Source: Arenicola marina (Eukaryota > Annelida > Polychaeta > Arenicolidae). From it: DNA of 64,000 nt. The stretch covers positions 22,872,254 to 22,936,253 of the forward strand of contig OZ025260.1 of NCBI GenBank assembly GCA_964019135.1, read 5' to 3'. The position numbers and the translations under genes are program-made. Below the pieces are notes generated by a model that ran no database searches, had not been told where the DNA came from, and saw nothing but the letters and a program-made list of their open reading frames with translations. This document shows positions 48,955 to 61,628 of this stretch, one piece after another. Each line of letters opens with the position of its first letter. Position 1 is the first letter of the stretch.

Positions 48955-49030
48955 TGACGTGTCTACATGACGCCATGGGCGGAAGAATGCTATTGGATTC
49001 CGACGCATGCGCAGTGTGACAGGGGCCGCG
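48955..49030. promoter_or_regulatory. NRF1/CCAAT motif cluster
   Basis: NRF1-like GCATGCGCAG at 49005-49014, ATTGG (CCAAT box on the minus strand) at 48992-48996, and gtgacgtg/atgacgcc words nearby in GC-rich sequence. Could be a TATA-less promoter for apbb on the minus strand. Motif evidence only. Confidence 0.3.
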
Positions 49031-49487
49031 AGCGGGGCGAGGCCCGTGCGCGATTTCCCCTAGTTCACCCCCACGGGGTTCACGACAGGCCCTCCATCCC
49101 ACCCACCCACCCACTCACAAATCCCGACCAGCGGACCCCAAGGGGAGGCCACAATGGGAGTGGACTCACTGGGAGTGGGCAGGGAGGCCGAACGAAGCAC
49201 ACCATCAGTTGTAAGGTCCGTTTTACAAACTAGCAAGCCCTACCAGCCATCCCCCTGGAACAGTGGTCGGCTCAGACAGGCATCCCCTGACCCGATCTCC
49301 CGGCAGAGGACGTTCCGCTAACGCAATACTCCGTCGGTTTCATGTCCAACTACGTACAACCTAATCATCAGAAGTTTCCTCCTTCACACGAGACAATTGA
49401 AAAAGAGTCTAGTCGAATAAATATTCCCCCTTCCATATCGTGCTGTGGGTTGATGGCCACGTACAAGAGGAACAAATGGACTGTTGG

Positions 49488-49797
49488 TGTTTAGGTGTCG
49501 CTTTTATGCACATGAACGCCAGATAGGGCCAGTAAACTCCGCCGGACAATGAGACGGGCTTGGGTGAAGCAGCCCCAGATACAGCGGCCGTCAATCGATT
49601 GGTGGTATATTCAGGACGCTTTAACCAGTTTTGGTAATATCGCGTCAATGGGAGAAGGAGGAAGGGAGAATGGAGCCATGGCCCCGGGGTAACCCCCTAC
49701 TCTTTGTCAATAAAAACCTGGGTACTTTATCCTGCGACCCACGACCTGTTGATCTGCAGCTCAGTCGGCTTACCAACTGAACCACGGATGCTTCCCA
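49488..49797 (-). mobile_element. nested SINEs: family B inside family A
   Basis: 49488-49596 matches the family A body (tttatgcacatgaacgccag, cagccccagat). 49601-49735 is a family B body. 49735-49797 returns to a family A head (acgacctgttgatctgcagc ... ttaccaactgaacc). The simplest reading is insertion of B into A. Confidence 0.6.
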
Positions 49798-51043
49798 GTT
49801 GCAGAGGGGCGGCCACAAAGCAGCTTCCGTAGTTTAAAACCCAGTCCAGGCGATAAAATCTGGAGCATCTTTCGTCCACAATCATTCCTTGTCCCCGAAG
49901 GTTCCTAGGCCTAATTAAGCCTCGTGGCACACAGAGGCGGGCGTAAAACCACAACCACTTAACGTGGAGGGGGACGTCCAAGAGGGGTGGTCGTAAATTG
50001 GCGAATATTATATTCAGCTGTTGACGAAGGTATTGACACCCAGGATGTTTGATCTCCGTGCCATGACCTATTTAGTACACGCCATGACACCGGAAGTGAC
50101 GTGGCGAGTAGGTCACCCAGAACATCAACAAGGGCATAAAGCCAGGGTAATTAAAATAAGGACCGATGCAGTCGGGAGACCGACACGATTTCACAACAAG
50201 TCGAGCGTTGCTGTCGTTGATTTACCAGACAGAAGGCTACCCCCGGCTTGCCGAATGCCAAGGGAACTGACGGCTTAATCGGTTTTTTCTGTTCTTTATC
50301 AACCAATCACGGGCGATACACTCCAGATTAGGGAAAACATCAGCTGTTATCACCGCCCCAGCACTGTGGACACAGCCAGCCGGTGAAACACACGACACCC
50401 CCGGGCCGCCAGATAAATGCCACGAAATATAGCCTCAGGGCTGTCAGCTTAATCTCCAAACACCATGGGACCCAAAAACTACTATGTACGTCACGCAAAC
50501 GCTAATCCTTTGGTCTCCTGAGGGAGAAAGGCGGGGGGGGGGGGGGAGGTGAGGTAATGGGGAGTTGTGGGGTGGGGTCTTGGCGGGGAGGGGTGATAGT
50601 GGGCTGGGTACATATGGGGGTGGGGTGGTGGGGGGGGGGCAGGGCAGCTCTCGTGGCCCCGGGGTTACGAGGGTGATGTTACACCACACGTAATGACTGA
50701 GCCAAAGAGCAAAACGAGAAGACGGGGCACATTAAATGTGGGCCAATGTATTGAGGGCTTCAGATGTGCCAATTAAGACTGGTTGGTAACCCTCGATGGT
50801 GCCGCACACTGCCTGGCTGTCTGTCTGTCTGGCCAAACTTTTGGCCGGCCCGACCCTATTGCACTCCACCGTCCCCTCATCTCATGAGGCAGCCGCCGAC
50901 ATGCCCCCCCCCCTCCCCCCGTTTCGTTCTCTAATCATCTTATTCACTTTGGAACCATCACCCCACCCGCACCCTCTTTCCACACCCCACCCTCCTTCTT
51001 CCACTCCAAACACCGTCCACACCCTAGCGATACATCCGCGTTT

Positions 51044-51243
51044 NNNNNNNNNNNNNNNNNNNNNNNNNNNNNNNNNNNNNNNNNNNNNNNNNNNNNNNNN
51101 NNNNNNNNNNNNNNNNNNNNNNNNNNNNNNNNNNNNNNNNNNNNNNNNNNNNNNNNNNNNNNNNNNNNNNNNNNNNNNNNNNNNNNNNNNNNNNNNNNNN
51201 NNNNNNNNNNNNNNNNNNNNNNNNNNNNNNNNNNNNNNNNNNN
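51044..51243. other. assembly gap, 200 N
   Basis: Exactly 200 unknown bases between C-rich tracts. Open frames drawn across it are meaningless. Confidence 1.
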
Positions 51244-54200
51244 GGCCCACCGCCCATCACCATCCAATCACCACAGTCGCCAGGCCTAATACCCCTGCCA
51301 AAAAGCACCAGATTCCGCCCAAGAGACAAACAAACACCTCCCCCACCCACCCCAGGTTGCCACGGGGAGATCTGTCTTTTCGCGACGAAAAATCATCGTT
51401 CCCACTTGAGCAAAGTCTACAATCTAAATACCCCCCCCCCCACACCACCCACTTTACCCCAGCCCGCTCTACTGATCCATGAGCCGCCCCCCACTCCCCC
51501 CATCATCAACTAGCCTCCCTCCCCCACCCCCCTACTCATCTACCCACACACACCTTCACATTCCCCCTGGCCTGTTCCACTATCATTGGTGGCTCCTCAT
51601 CCTAAACGCAAACATTCACGAAGGCGATTGCAAAGGCGTGTGGTGGGGGTGGGCGGTGGGTGGGGTGGAGTAATGCCGTTTCCAAACAGGCCCCTTGCCA
51701 ACTGCCCCCCCCACCCCACTGCCCCCCCCCCCCCGCCGCCCCGCCCCCGTTCTTTACACACCGTCTGAATAGACGTCACCCCGTTAAAAGATAAAACAGC
51801 CCATATGGAACGATGGAAGGGATGCATGAGCTGTTGGTCTGGCTCCCTTCGACTCACAGAAGGACCACGTGGCAGAAACGGGGTGTGGGGTGAGGGGACG
51901 GGGGGGGGGGGTAGATGAGGGTAGGGTGGGGGAGATGAGGAGGAGGGTCACCATGGCGAACCGTCGCCCCCAAGCTCACGTTTGGATCGCATTTAAATTG
52001 ATATCAATTGTCCCGGGAATTATCTGGGTTTGTCCGCTAATAGCATGATGGATCACTGTGGGGGGGCCTGTCCTCAGCCACCACGCGACAAAGACCCCGT
52101 CAACCAACGTCTGGAGGGGAGGGGGTGGGGGGGGGGGAGACCGGGGTGGGGGGAGCGGAGCGGGTGAGGCGGAAAAGGAAGGGGGATGGCCCGGTAGTTT
52201 GGCGGACGCGGTTAAGGTAAGTAAGAGGGACGGGAGACGAAGTGGGAGGGGGAGGAGAGGGAGGGGGAGGGGGAGTGGGAGGGGGAGGCGGTTGGCCAAA
52301 GCACTTTTTGAATCGCCAAACCGCGCGCCACGACCCCAAAGTCAATCTCCCCGCCCCCCCCCCCTACCGCCCCCCTCCCACCTACACCCCCTCCCTTCAT
52401 CGCAAGACGCGGCGTCCTTCTCAAATGTACCATAAAATCATGTGACGTCAATCACTGGGGCTCCCACGCCAAGAAGCAATATGTCCATGATGTCTACTCC
52501 CGAGGGAACCAATGTAAGGCTTGATTCTGTGACAGCCAACCCAAAAACAGCAACGCCAAGGAAATGGAAGCGATTCTATTGCGTGCCGCCGGCCGTGAGC
52601 CACCCACGACGTCCCCTACCCCCCTCCCCCCCCCCCCCCCACTAACCGTCACCCTCATCAGTCCATTTCCCCTCTTCCACCCCCCCCCCTCCCCCCCGAG
52701 CCCCAAGTCCCATTGAAAGAATGGGATACATTATCAGACCACATCTCGGCAGACACAAGGCCGCGAGAGTCGTCGTGAACAATAAGGGCCATGAAATAGA
52801 CCCACAACAGGTGTATAGTAACTGACATCGTGACGCCGGGATATGTCGCACACAAAAGGGTTACTTGAATCGCCGTCACCCGCAAATAAACCTGCGAGGC
52901 TATATATACAGCGGGCGTTAAAAAAAAGACGGTATAACTTATGGCGGTGAAAACAATTACATTTCACGAGCTAGGCCTAATATATGACAAATTTGACGTA
53001 AACATGACGTCATTCGCCGTGACGTAAATGACCGATTGTCTGACAACGCGGTGAACAATAACTGAATGAACGAATCATTCCGTCCCAGCACCGCTAATGC
53101 AACATAAAACTTGATTCAGATTGAAGGAACCCGAAACCGTGGCCACCATTATGCAGACAAATAGTGCCTATTCGACAAAAAGACAAACGCCATTCGAGTA
53201 CAACATTGAATTAAAATAAATCTGAATATACGAGGCGACGGAATATATCGCATTGGCCACGCCATCGAATGCGTCACATACGAGAAACATCCACGTGAAC
53301 AAAATAGCCAATGAGAAGGCCTCCGAGTCGTTAGCTGCGGCCCTGCGTTCCTCCGTCCTTGAGTGCGGCACACGTCGCGTCGCAACGACCCTAAAATCGA
53401 TTCCTCCGCCGGAGAAAAAAAAAGTCCGGTGGCCCCTTTTGGCCGTTCACCATGCCGGGCAGGTCGGGTCGGATAATTAAAGACAAACACCGAAAATCCA
53501 CCTGCAGCTTGGCAAATTACCCACTTGAATGGGCAATGAGACAATGGGACTCCCTGAAAGACCTCTCCACTAGATACTTGGGGGTGGCCGCGGCGGGACA
53601 ACGCCATGCTTTCCAAGCTTATAGCGGGTTACGGCCAAGGGAGTACTGACTGCTCCTGTTCCCACATTGCGGTTGTCTGCTGCTACATATATACCAGCCA
53701 CAGTGATTCATACACTGCGTATGAGCGATAATAAATGCATACTGCAGGTGGTACCATGGGGAGTACCGGTCATTTTGTCATGCATTTGGTGTCCCCATAT
53801 CATGGAAGTCATCATCACAACAGTGTGCTATTTATTAGTAAAATCACAGGAGTGGATTTCTGTTTTTATGCCACTATTATGCACACATGTGCCAAGTGGG
53901 GCGAAATAAGCATACATAGCAAGGGGATGAAAGGATGAGACAGGCCCAGGCGTATGTGGGCTTCAGACCGGCAACCACGTAGTCTTATACCTGATACCAA
54001 ATAATAGAACCATATTACATAGGAAAAAATATCCTATTTACATCAAGCGTAACTGATTGGTGTCTGCAAATGTGATTCTCTACTACTCAATGTAAACACT
54101 TAACCGTCACAGGCCAAGTCAGCTTGGCTGTACGGGACAAGAATAATACACCCGATGGAAGGTCACAGCAGAAACAAGGCCCGCTTTCTTTGTTGGTAAG

Positions 54201-54419
54201 CAAAGCCACGACGCCAGTCCCCATATATATGTAGACCGCGCGTCCTTTGTCTCCGGTTTCTCCCCGGCGGACATGGCACCGCGACACGCCGTACGTACGG
54301 AATGTTACGTGCCTAAGGGGCCCTGAAACGCGTGGGGCTCCTTTTGTAAACTCCCGAGCGCCCCGCCAGTCGCTTGTAATGGACACATAACGTTGACAGC
54401 TCTATTCGAAAGAGCGCGT

Positions 54420-55090
54420 GAGCAGACCCCCGCGTGAGACAGACCGCCGCGTGAGGCAGACCGCCGCGTGAGACAGACCGCGGCGTGAGACAGACAGACC
54501 CTCGCGTGAGACAGACCGCCGCGTGAGACAGATCGCCGCGTGAGGCAGACCGCCGCGTGAGACAGACCGCCGCGTGAGGCAGACCGCCGCGTGAGACAGA
54601 CCGCCGCGTGAGGCAGACCGCCGCGTGACAGACCGCGGCGTGAGACAGACAGACCCCCGCGTGAGACAGACCGCCGCGTGAGATAGACAGACCCCCGCGT
54701 GAGACAGACCGCCGCGTGAGGCAGACCGGCGCGTGAGACAGACCGCGGTGTGAGACAGACCGCCGCGTGAGGCAGATCGCCGCGTGAGGCAGACCGCCGC
54801 GTGAGGCAGACCGCGGCGTGAGACAGACAGACCCCCGCGTGAGACAGACCGCCGCGTGAGACAGACCGCGGCGTGAGACAGATTGCCGCGTGAGACAGAC
54901 CGCCGCGTGAGACAGACAGACCGCCGCGTGAGGCAGACAGACCGCCGCGTGAGGCAGACCGCCGCGTGAGGCAGACCGCCGCGTGAGCCAGACCGCGGCG
55001 TGAGACAGACAGACCGCCGCGTGAGACAGACCGCGGCGTGAGGCAGACCGCCGCGTGAGGCAGACCGCCGCGTGAGACAGACCGCCGCGT
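54420..55090. repeat. 17-bp GC-rich minisatellite, about 40 copies
   Basis: Unit GCCGCGTGAGRCAGACC. Some units gain a 4-bp CAGA insertion (21 bp). A 269-codon minus frame through it (HAAVCLTRRS-like) follows from the repeat. Confidence 0.93.
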
Positions 55091-56624
55091 GAGAAACGAC
55101 CCCGACCTCGCGCCGCCGTCACCAGGGGGCGCGACGGGCGGGGTGATAAATCACTCCGTAGTTAATGCGGACACCGCTAGGCGGACACGAGCCGCACGGC
55201 CGGTCTCCGGAGAAGCCACGTGATTGGTCTTGCGGGGATTACGTAGGATAAGGGTGACGGCTGGCAGGGGAGGAGGGGGGGGGGGGGCGAGGACGGGCCT
55301 GTCACGTGAGCTCCAGACACGGCGGTGAGCAGATGCGACCCGTCGGGATAGTCGGAGATGAATCTACCGCGTTCAACAGACGGGGCGGGGTCCGAATGGA
55401 AAGTCGGACTCGGAATTAATAGACGCTGTCGTAAGTCTTCCTCGAGGGACGGAACGAACGGGGGGTGGGCGAGGGAAGGGGGGAGGCACATTCCGTATAA
55501 TGGGGAGGACCAATGGAGGAGCTTGTGGGAGGCGGGGCGGGGGGGGGGGATCGGGGGGAGGCACATTCCAAATAACGGGGAGGACCAATGGAGGAGGTTG
55601 CGGGGGGCGTGGGGGGAGGGGGGGGTGGGGTGTGGCTGGAGGCGCCGGTATCGGTGTCAGGAGACAAGTGTGGCAAGGCCAACAATGGGGAAGGGAGTCA
55701 TTAATTCCGCTGATCGGGGTGTCGGGGTCGGGATTCTTTTGGGAAAACGAGTATGGTGAGGGGGAAGTGGGGTGGGGGGAGGGGGGGGGTCAGAGGCTGT
55801 CAGGGGTGGTGGGGCTGGGTCGGGTGGAGAGGCTGTCAGGGGTGGGACTGGGGTGGGGGAGGAGGGACTGTCGCGGGTGGAGCATGGTGGTCTTCTTAAT
55901 TTTGGCCGCAGCCGTCTTGGAGCTCGCACCCCTGTCAGTTGCGCTATCGGCGGACTGTAAATCCAAATGAACCTCGCTGCAGCCCCTAAAGCGAACCTCA
56001 ATCGGCCAAAGCGGGTTAACCATCCCAGTGACAGGGTAAATATCCCATGGGGTAACTAACTGCTCAGCAAGATGATCACATATGGGAGTAGGAGGGGGGG
56101 GGGAGGCAGCTGGGGACCCGGTTAGATGGCTAGTCGTGCGGCTAAGTGGTGTAATACATATTGTTTGTCGGATTAACGGTCGACGTTTTGGATGTGTATA
56201 AACACACGTCAAAAAAAAACATAATGAAACATTGACGTAAAACGAGAAAAAAGGGCCATGCGAGAGCAGGGCATGCGGACGGGGAAGTACCCCCGGCATT
56301 GGGATCATGGATCTTAGTACACATGAATATACAGGGTCTAACTACAGTCAGTCTAATCCAAGACAGAATGCCTTCTGTCTCGGCCTACAGGCCTTAGTTA
56401 CACAGGGGAGTCTAGTCACACTGCACACCATGGATCATTGCACCCCAGTCACAACACCCTCGGGAGAGACGGTCGCTTTCCAGGACTGAGAGCACCCTCC
56501 CACACCACCACGCCCTGGCACGTCACCCTCGTGATTGTCCACCGGTGTCCTACCCCCACCCGACCCGACCCGACCCCCATGATTGTGTCATCCCCACGGC
56601 AGCCCCAACCCCAGTCGCCAGTAA

Positions 56625-56808
56625 ACCAGCCCCAGCCCCAACCCTAGGCCCAGGCCCAGCCCCAGCCCTAGCCCCAGCCCCAGCCCAAGCCCCAGAACCA
56701 GCCCTAGCCCTAGCCCCAGCCCCAGCCCCAGCCCCAGCCCCAGCCCCAGCCCCAGCCCCAGCCCCAGGCCCAGCCCCAGCCACAGCCCCAGCCCCACCCC
56801 TAGCCCAG
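56625..56808. repeat. CCCCAG hexanucleotide repeat
   Basis: About 30 units of CCCCAG with CTAG/AGG interruptions. The minus strand is (CTGGGG)n, able to form G-quadruplexes. Confidence 0.92.
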
Positions 56809-58544
56809 GATGCGCGAGTCCGCCAGGTCGGCCACAGGACATCCATGATGGATCCCGGGTTTACCCCTGTTATCGCCTTTCCGGATGGCTTCCCGCCTCG
56901 AGGTCCGCGGATCCCAGCCAGCCAGCCACAGCCACCAGCGGCATCCATCTCCGGATAGATCCGGACCGCACGACCCCCCGTGGCGACTGCAGCAAGCAGT
57001 CAACCAGGCATCCTCCTTAGAGTCTCCCCCCACCAGCTTACCCTCCTATATACCACTCGCCCATATCCCCAAACTTAATACCACACCTTTACCAACCTCC
57101 TTAACCAACTCAACTCTCTACCGACCCCCATACAACCCTCTTATCCCCCATCTACCACACAACCCTCTCACCCCACTCATCACTCCTATCCTACGCTCGT
57201 ACCCCACCTCCCTCAACCATACACTCTTACCAACCTCCTTCGAAATCACCTTTTTGTATCCCCACCCAGCCGTCGCACCCCCCCCCCCCCCCCCCCCCAC
57301 CATGCATCTGACGCCCAGTTAGACACATATTGGCGAGTAGCTGTCACAGAGGCGTCAGCGCATGGGGTGGGGAGAGGGGGTGGGGAAAGGGGTGGGGAGA
57401 GAGGGTAGGGAAAGGGGGTGGGGACAGGGGGAGAGGGAGGAGATCGGAACCAACATGGAGAATTGCGGGCGGCGGGGGCAGCCATGACGACGAATGGGTG
57501 GGTGGGTGTGGGGGCCGGTTATCGGTAGGCCAGGGTGTGAAGATCCCTCGTGGCCCCAACGCCTAGACCGTGTAGACGCGCTAGGATTACTAGGGTATAT
57601 AGCACCTAGGCCCCGTGGAGGCGCTAGGAAAGCCATCTAGAGCTCACCCTTTGTGACGGTGAATGGGCAATAGATGGGCGCAGCAGGGGGGTGGGGTGGG
57701 GGGGGGGGACCAGAAGAGACAGGTGGAGAAAACGAAAGAACGGTGTTATAAAAATTTAAGAAAATTTAAGAAAATGTTAAAAAAAAAGTTAAGAAAATTC
57801 CAGAGAGGGAAGATGGATGGTGGCGGTGAAAAACTAAATACGGGTGGGAGGGAACAAGAGAGAAGTAAGGAGTGAAAGAAAGGGGAGACGGGCGATAAAA
57901 AAACACAGGGGTGAGGGATGGGGGTGGGTTGGGTGTGACGAGTGAAAGAGAGAGAAAGAGAGAGACGGGAGATGGGGGCGGAGAGGTGGGAGAGGCTTGT
58001 GGCAGCCTGAAAGGGGACTGTGACAGGGTGGCGGGACATTGCCCACACACCTTGAAAGGCGGCGCCACCCAGCGGTCACTCATGAAAACAACCGGGCCTC
58101 ATTGCTAGATTCATTTACAGCCCCGGGGGTAAGTAACTCGGTCCCTGGGGGATATCTATCCAGACCATACACAGGTACCCCCACCCCATCCCAATCCTCC
58201 TCGTCCCCCACCAATCACCCCAAATCTACCTCACCTCCACCCCCCCCCCCTGCCATTCCTACCGCCACACCTGGGTATAAGCAATGGAATCCACGAGCGT
58301 CATCTCTATGAAGTTCTTTCGCCCCCCCACCCCCCCCCCCCCCCTCCACCGTCTCCATTTATGTTGAGCCCGCTTCTGGCCACCTTTGACTTCTTTCTCG
58401 TACGAAATCTAAGATTCATCCCCTTCCATTAGCCACGTGGTCCGCTGGGATGGCCGGTGACACACAGCCCCCTGCAACCCCCACACTCGTCCCAGTGCTA
58501 CCCCAGACCCCTTCGCACTTTCGCCTCATTTAGACCTTCGCGGA

Positions 58545-58615
58545 AAAGTAGTCCGTCAAGAAAAGTAGTCCTTCCAGAAAAGTAGTTCCTTTCAGAAAAG
58601 TAGTTCGTCCAGACG
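58545..58615. repeat. short 18-20-bp repeat, 4 copies
   Basis: agaaaagtagtccgtca-like units, four in a row with 1-3 changes each. Confidence 0.8.
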
Positions 58616-58874
58616 CGCATTCGGTTCCGCAGAACTCCAAGAGAGTAAACCGGTCACGACTGACGTAGAAACGGGGGAGGGCGGAGGGGTAAGATTAGTT
58701 GCCATAGAGACAGGCTCGTGTCTCCCGTGGGCATGCCAACCACACCACACCATTCGGCACCCAGCCGGAGTGCCACAATGTCACCCTGAGACATGGACAA
58801 AGATGCCTTTAAGTCTAATGCCACGATGTCAAATGCCAATGGGCGAAATACTGCACCTAATGTGGAAATATGGG

Positions 58875-59035
58875 GGCTTGAAGGAACGTTTGTACAAATG
58901 CAGCTTTGGGCAAGAAACTTACAACCATGAAATGGGGTTGGATAAATGAAACTTGCCCCAGATATTTGGGCGCGAACCCACGACCTGTTAATACCTTCAG
59001 GTCAGCCCGCTTACCAACTGAGCTAGGATGACTCC
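58875..59035 (-). mobile_element. tRNA-derived SINE, family A-like
   Basis: Minus strand: box A CTAGCTCAGTTGGTAAGC (about 59028-59011), box B GGTTCGCGCCC (about 58977), then a body with ctggggcaagtttc. Confidence 0.65.
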
Positions 59036-59340
59036 TGCACACCATATTGAATCCAGTGTTTAGTATGTCAACAGATAAGAACCAAGTATTTGGCTCCTTT
59101 ATGATAAAACGGTTCTACGACTGTCATGACACAGCAATGCAATGAACCATGCAATCAGACATCGGACCTTAAACAGCTGGATCAAAATACAACAATGTAT
59201 AACACAAAAAACAGATATCAGATTACCATATGCAATGAGGAAATCGCCACCCAGTTTCCATATGTGATTCTAACATCCAAGAATGTTCACGGGAAAAGCC
59301 GAACAGTTGCCATGGAGACAACTTGGAAGTTAACTTCCGG

Positions 59341-59523
59341 TTTGGTTGGTTGTATATTCAGGTCGCTTTAACCACTTTTGTTCATATCGTGTCAATGGGA
59401 AAAGGAAAGGAGAGTGGAGCCATATCCCCGGGGGTAACCCCCTATTCTTTGTGAAGAAGGACATGTGATCTTTATCCTGCGACCACACAGCGGGGCGCGA
59501 ACCACCGATCCACGTGCCCATCC
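59341..59523 (-). mobile_element. SINE family B, with target duplication
   Basis: Flanked by aagttaacttccgg (59327-59340) and aagttaacttctgg (59524-59537), 13 of 14 identical. Body typical; truncated after box B, with no box A. Confidence 0.8.
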
Positions 59524-60840
59524 AAGTTAACTTCTGGGAGTTCGCCGACCGCTTGGCCGGTAATGCCAAGCAATCAGCGTCGGTATTCGGTCTAGTGCAA
59601 GGGGTATTATAATCACGGAGACAACTATTACCCCACACCCGGAAAGGTAATTAAACCTGCAATACACAAGTTGGATCCTGGAGCTTCCCATTCAGAGGTC
59701 TCTGAAAGACGTCTAGAGGCACCGCCCCCGCCCCCCCCCACCCCCCTCCCCGCCCCCGGCCCCCCGCTCCGCCCCCTTCCCCATTGGCTGGTCGCTGCCA
59801 CATAAGGGTCCCTACAGCCTCGTGGAGATGTGACACGGGTCTTGCAAGACGGCGATAGGGACACTTCAAAAGGAGCCCCCAAAAAAGTCAACAATGAAAG
59901 CCCCTTTTACAAAGTTAGGCAAAAGCCGCTTCCCTCGCCGACACACAAAGGGAGGGAAGCACGGGATGGTAGCCATTAAGGGGAGGGGTGACCTGAAGGG
60001 GAGGGAGGGGGGGGGGGGCTGACATGGATTCGGGTCAGGGCTATAAAGCTGAAATATGACCCCATTAGTATAAAGGTAATTTGAAAGTTTAATGACGTCA
60101 GTCATGGCAGCAGCCATGGCCGTTGAGAGCCGAGACTAAACTTTTCGCTTTCACGGTGGCCGGACCGTCTTCAAGCCAGTCGTAACCAGAAGGCGGATGG
60201 GTGGGTGGGTGGGTGGGGGGGGGGGGGGCAAAGGGTGTGGAGGAAGAAAATGAGATGGGCGGGGAGGGAGGGGGCAGGGGCTGTAAGCACGCGAGAGAGG
60301 AGTGGGAGGGGGGGGGGCGCTCGCAAGCCTTGCACGTCGTGAGCAACACAAGATGCAATTCGTCTTGGCCCACAAACCTGGCTTCCGTCGGCCATTACGC
60401 GGCGGACAGCCCCAACCCTTGGGCTCTTGGAGGGCGGCCCCCGGGGCGTGACGTGAACACACAAAAGCGGCCGTCGGTTGAAGGCGGCGCTTCCCTCCGT
60501 CACGCCCCCCTTGTCCTATATATCTTCGCCCTATTTTGCATGATTTCCATCCCGGTCTTTTTTTATGTGTGTGTGTTTGTGTGTTTTCGTAAAGTGAGGC
60601 TCAGCGTGCTTGAGAAGACTCCAGACCGAATCAGAGACCGGATGTAAAAGAGGGAGAGAAAGAGAGATGGGTCAGGGAGACGGCGGGGGGGCGGGGGGGG
60701 GGGGGGGGAGGGGTGACAACCTGGGTGATTTACAATCACCGCGTGGCGATCAAAAAATAAGCTACAAAAAACACAAACCACAAAGATAAACGTCGTCACG
60801 GAATAAACCAAACCCACGTGACTCCCCAATCCAAGAGATG

Positions 60841-61010
60841 TGACGTCACAGCCAGCTACCGGAAGTGGAGGGCCGGACATGAATTTGCCACGGCTGGCTG
60901 TAAACCAACCACGTGACCACTACCGTAAATCCCCGGCTTATCGCCCGATCTGGCGGCCTCGGATTGAGGTCGGGTCTGGGAGGATGCAGGTCACGTGACA
61001 TATAAAGCCC
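60841..61010 (+). promoter_or_regulatory. promoter-like cluster: CRE, ETS, two E-boxes, TATA
   Basis: TGACGTCA at 60841-60848, ACCGGAAGTG at 60858-60867, CACGTGAC at 60910-60917, TCACGTGA at 60991-60998, TATAAA at 61001-61006. The TATA word points rightwards. No transcript evidence. Confidence 0.4.
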
Positions 61011-61259
61011 TTCCGCGCCATCACAGTGTGACGGCGACACTTTAAGTGGCTACTCTGCGTCTTCCATAATAGTTTTATCTTGAAATTCGTTATTTTGTTT
61101 TTTTGAATTGGCACGTCGCTATAGGCACGATTCGAGTAAAATACTCGTAACAAAGTTTGTCGGAGCCTTGTTTTGCATAGAGTGACACCAGCGGTAAGCC
61201 TCCCAACACAGTCGGGAACTTCAGAAATGTGGCTCTTTAACGGCGCTTGTTATGCACGT

Positions 61260-61504
61260 GGAGCCGTATTCATAATCCACACATAGCCGACGCACGAAAA
61301 GTGCATTTTAGTCTTAGCCTCACCAGCCCGTTGTGATTGTGCTCACTACAAAGAAATGCTCTTCGATATAATTTTAACACTTTCTTAATTCAGAAAATCC
61401 ACCCCTTGGGTGGCTCGTTATGTATTGTGAAGCCGAAAATCGCTCGACAAAGCTTCCACTTACACCAGTAGCGAAGCCTAAGTGGCGAGTATGAATACGG
61501 CCCC
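61260..61504. mobile_element. MITE-like element, 245 bp
   Basis: Inverted ends ggagccgtattcata (left) and tatgaatacggcccc (right, read inward as ggggccgtattcata). No coding frame. No clear target duplication. Confidence 0.55.
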
Positions 61505-61509
61505 TGAAG

Positions 61510-61628
61510 GCTTAGTTGGGGCCAAAAATCTGCCGCAAACAACGACATGGAAGTGGGTAAAACATGCCCCAGCTGAAGGTACCAGGCTTCGAACCCACGA
61601 CCTCCAGCTCAGCCAACTGAGCTCCAGA
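61510..61628 (-). mobile_element. tRNA-derived SINE, family A-like
   Basis: Minus strand: GAGCTCAGTTGGCTGAGC then GGTTCGAAGCC (box B) and body tggggcatgttttaccc. It lies directly beside the MITE-like element. Confidence 0.65.

Noticed and set aside
50796..51482. 228-codon plus frame
   Set aside because: Runs through the 200-N gap and C-rich sequence.
54313..55122. 269-codon minus frame rich in HAAVCLTRR
   Set aside because: Direct translation of the 17-bp repeat; no domain and no splice context.
56545..56958. PAPAPAP and GLGLGL frames
   Set aside because: Translation of the CCCCAG hexamer repeat.
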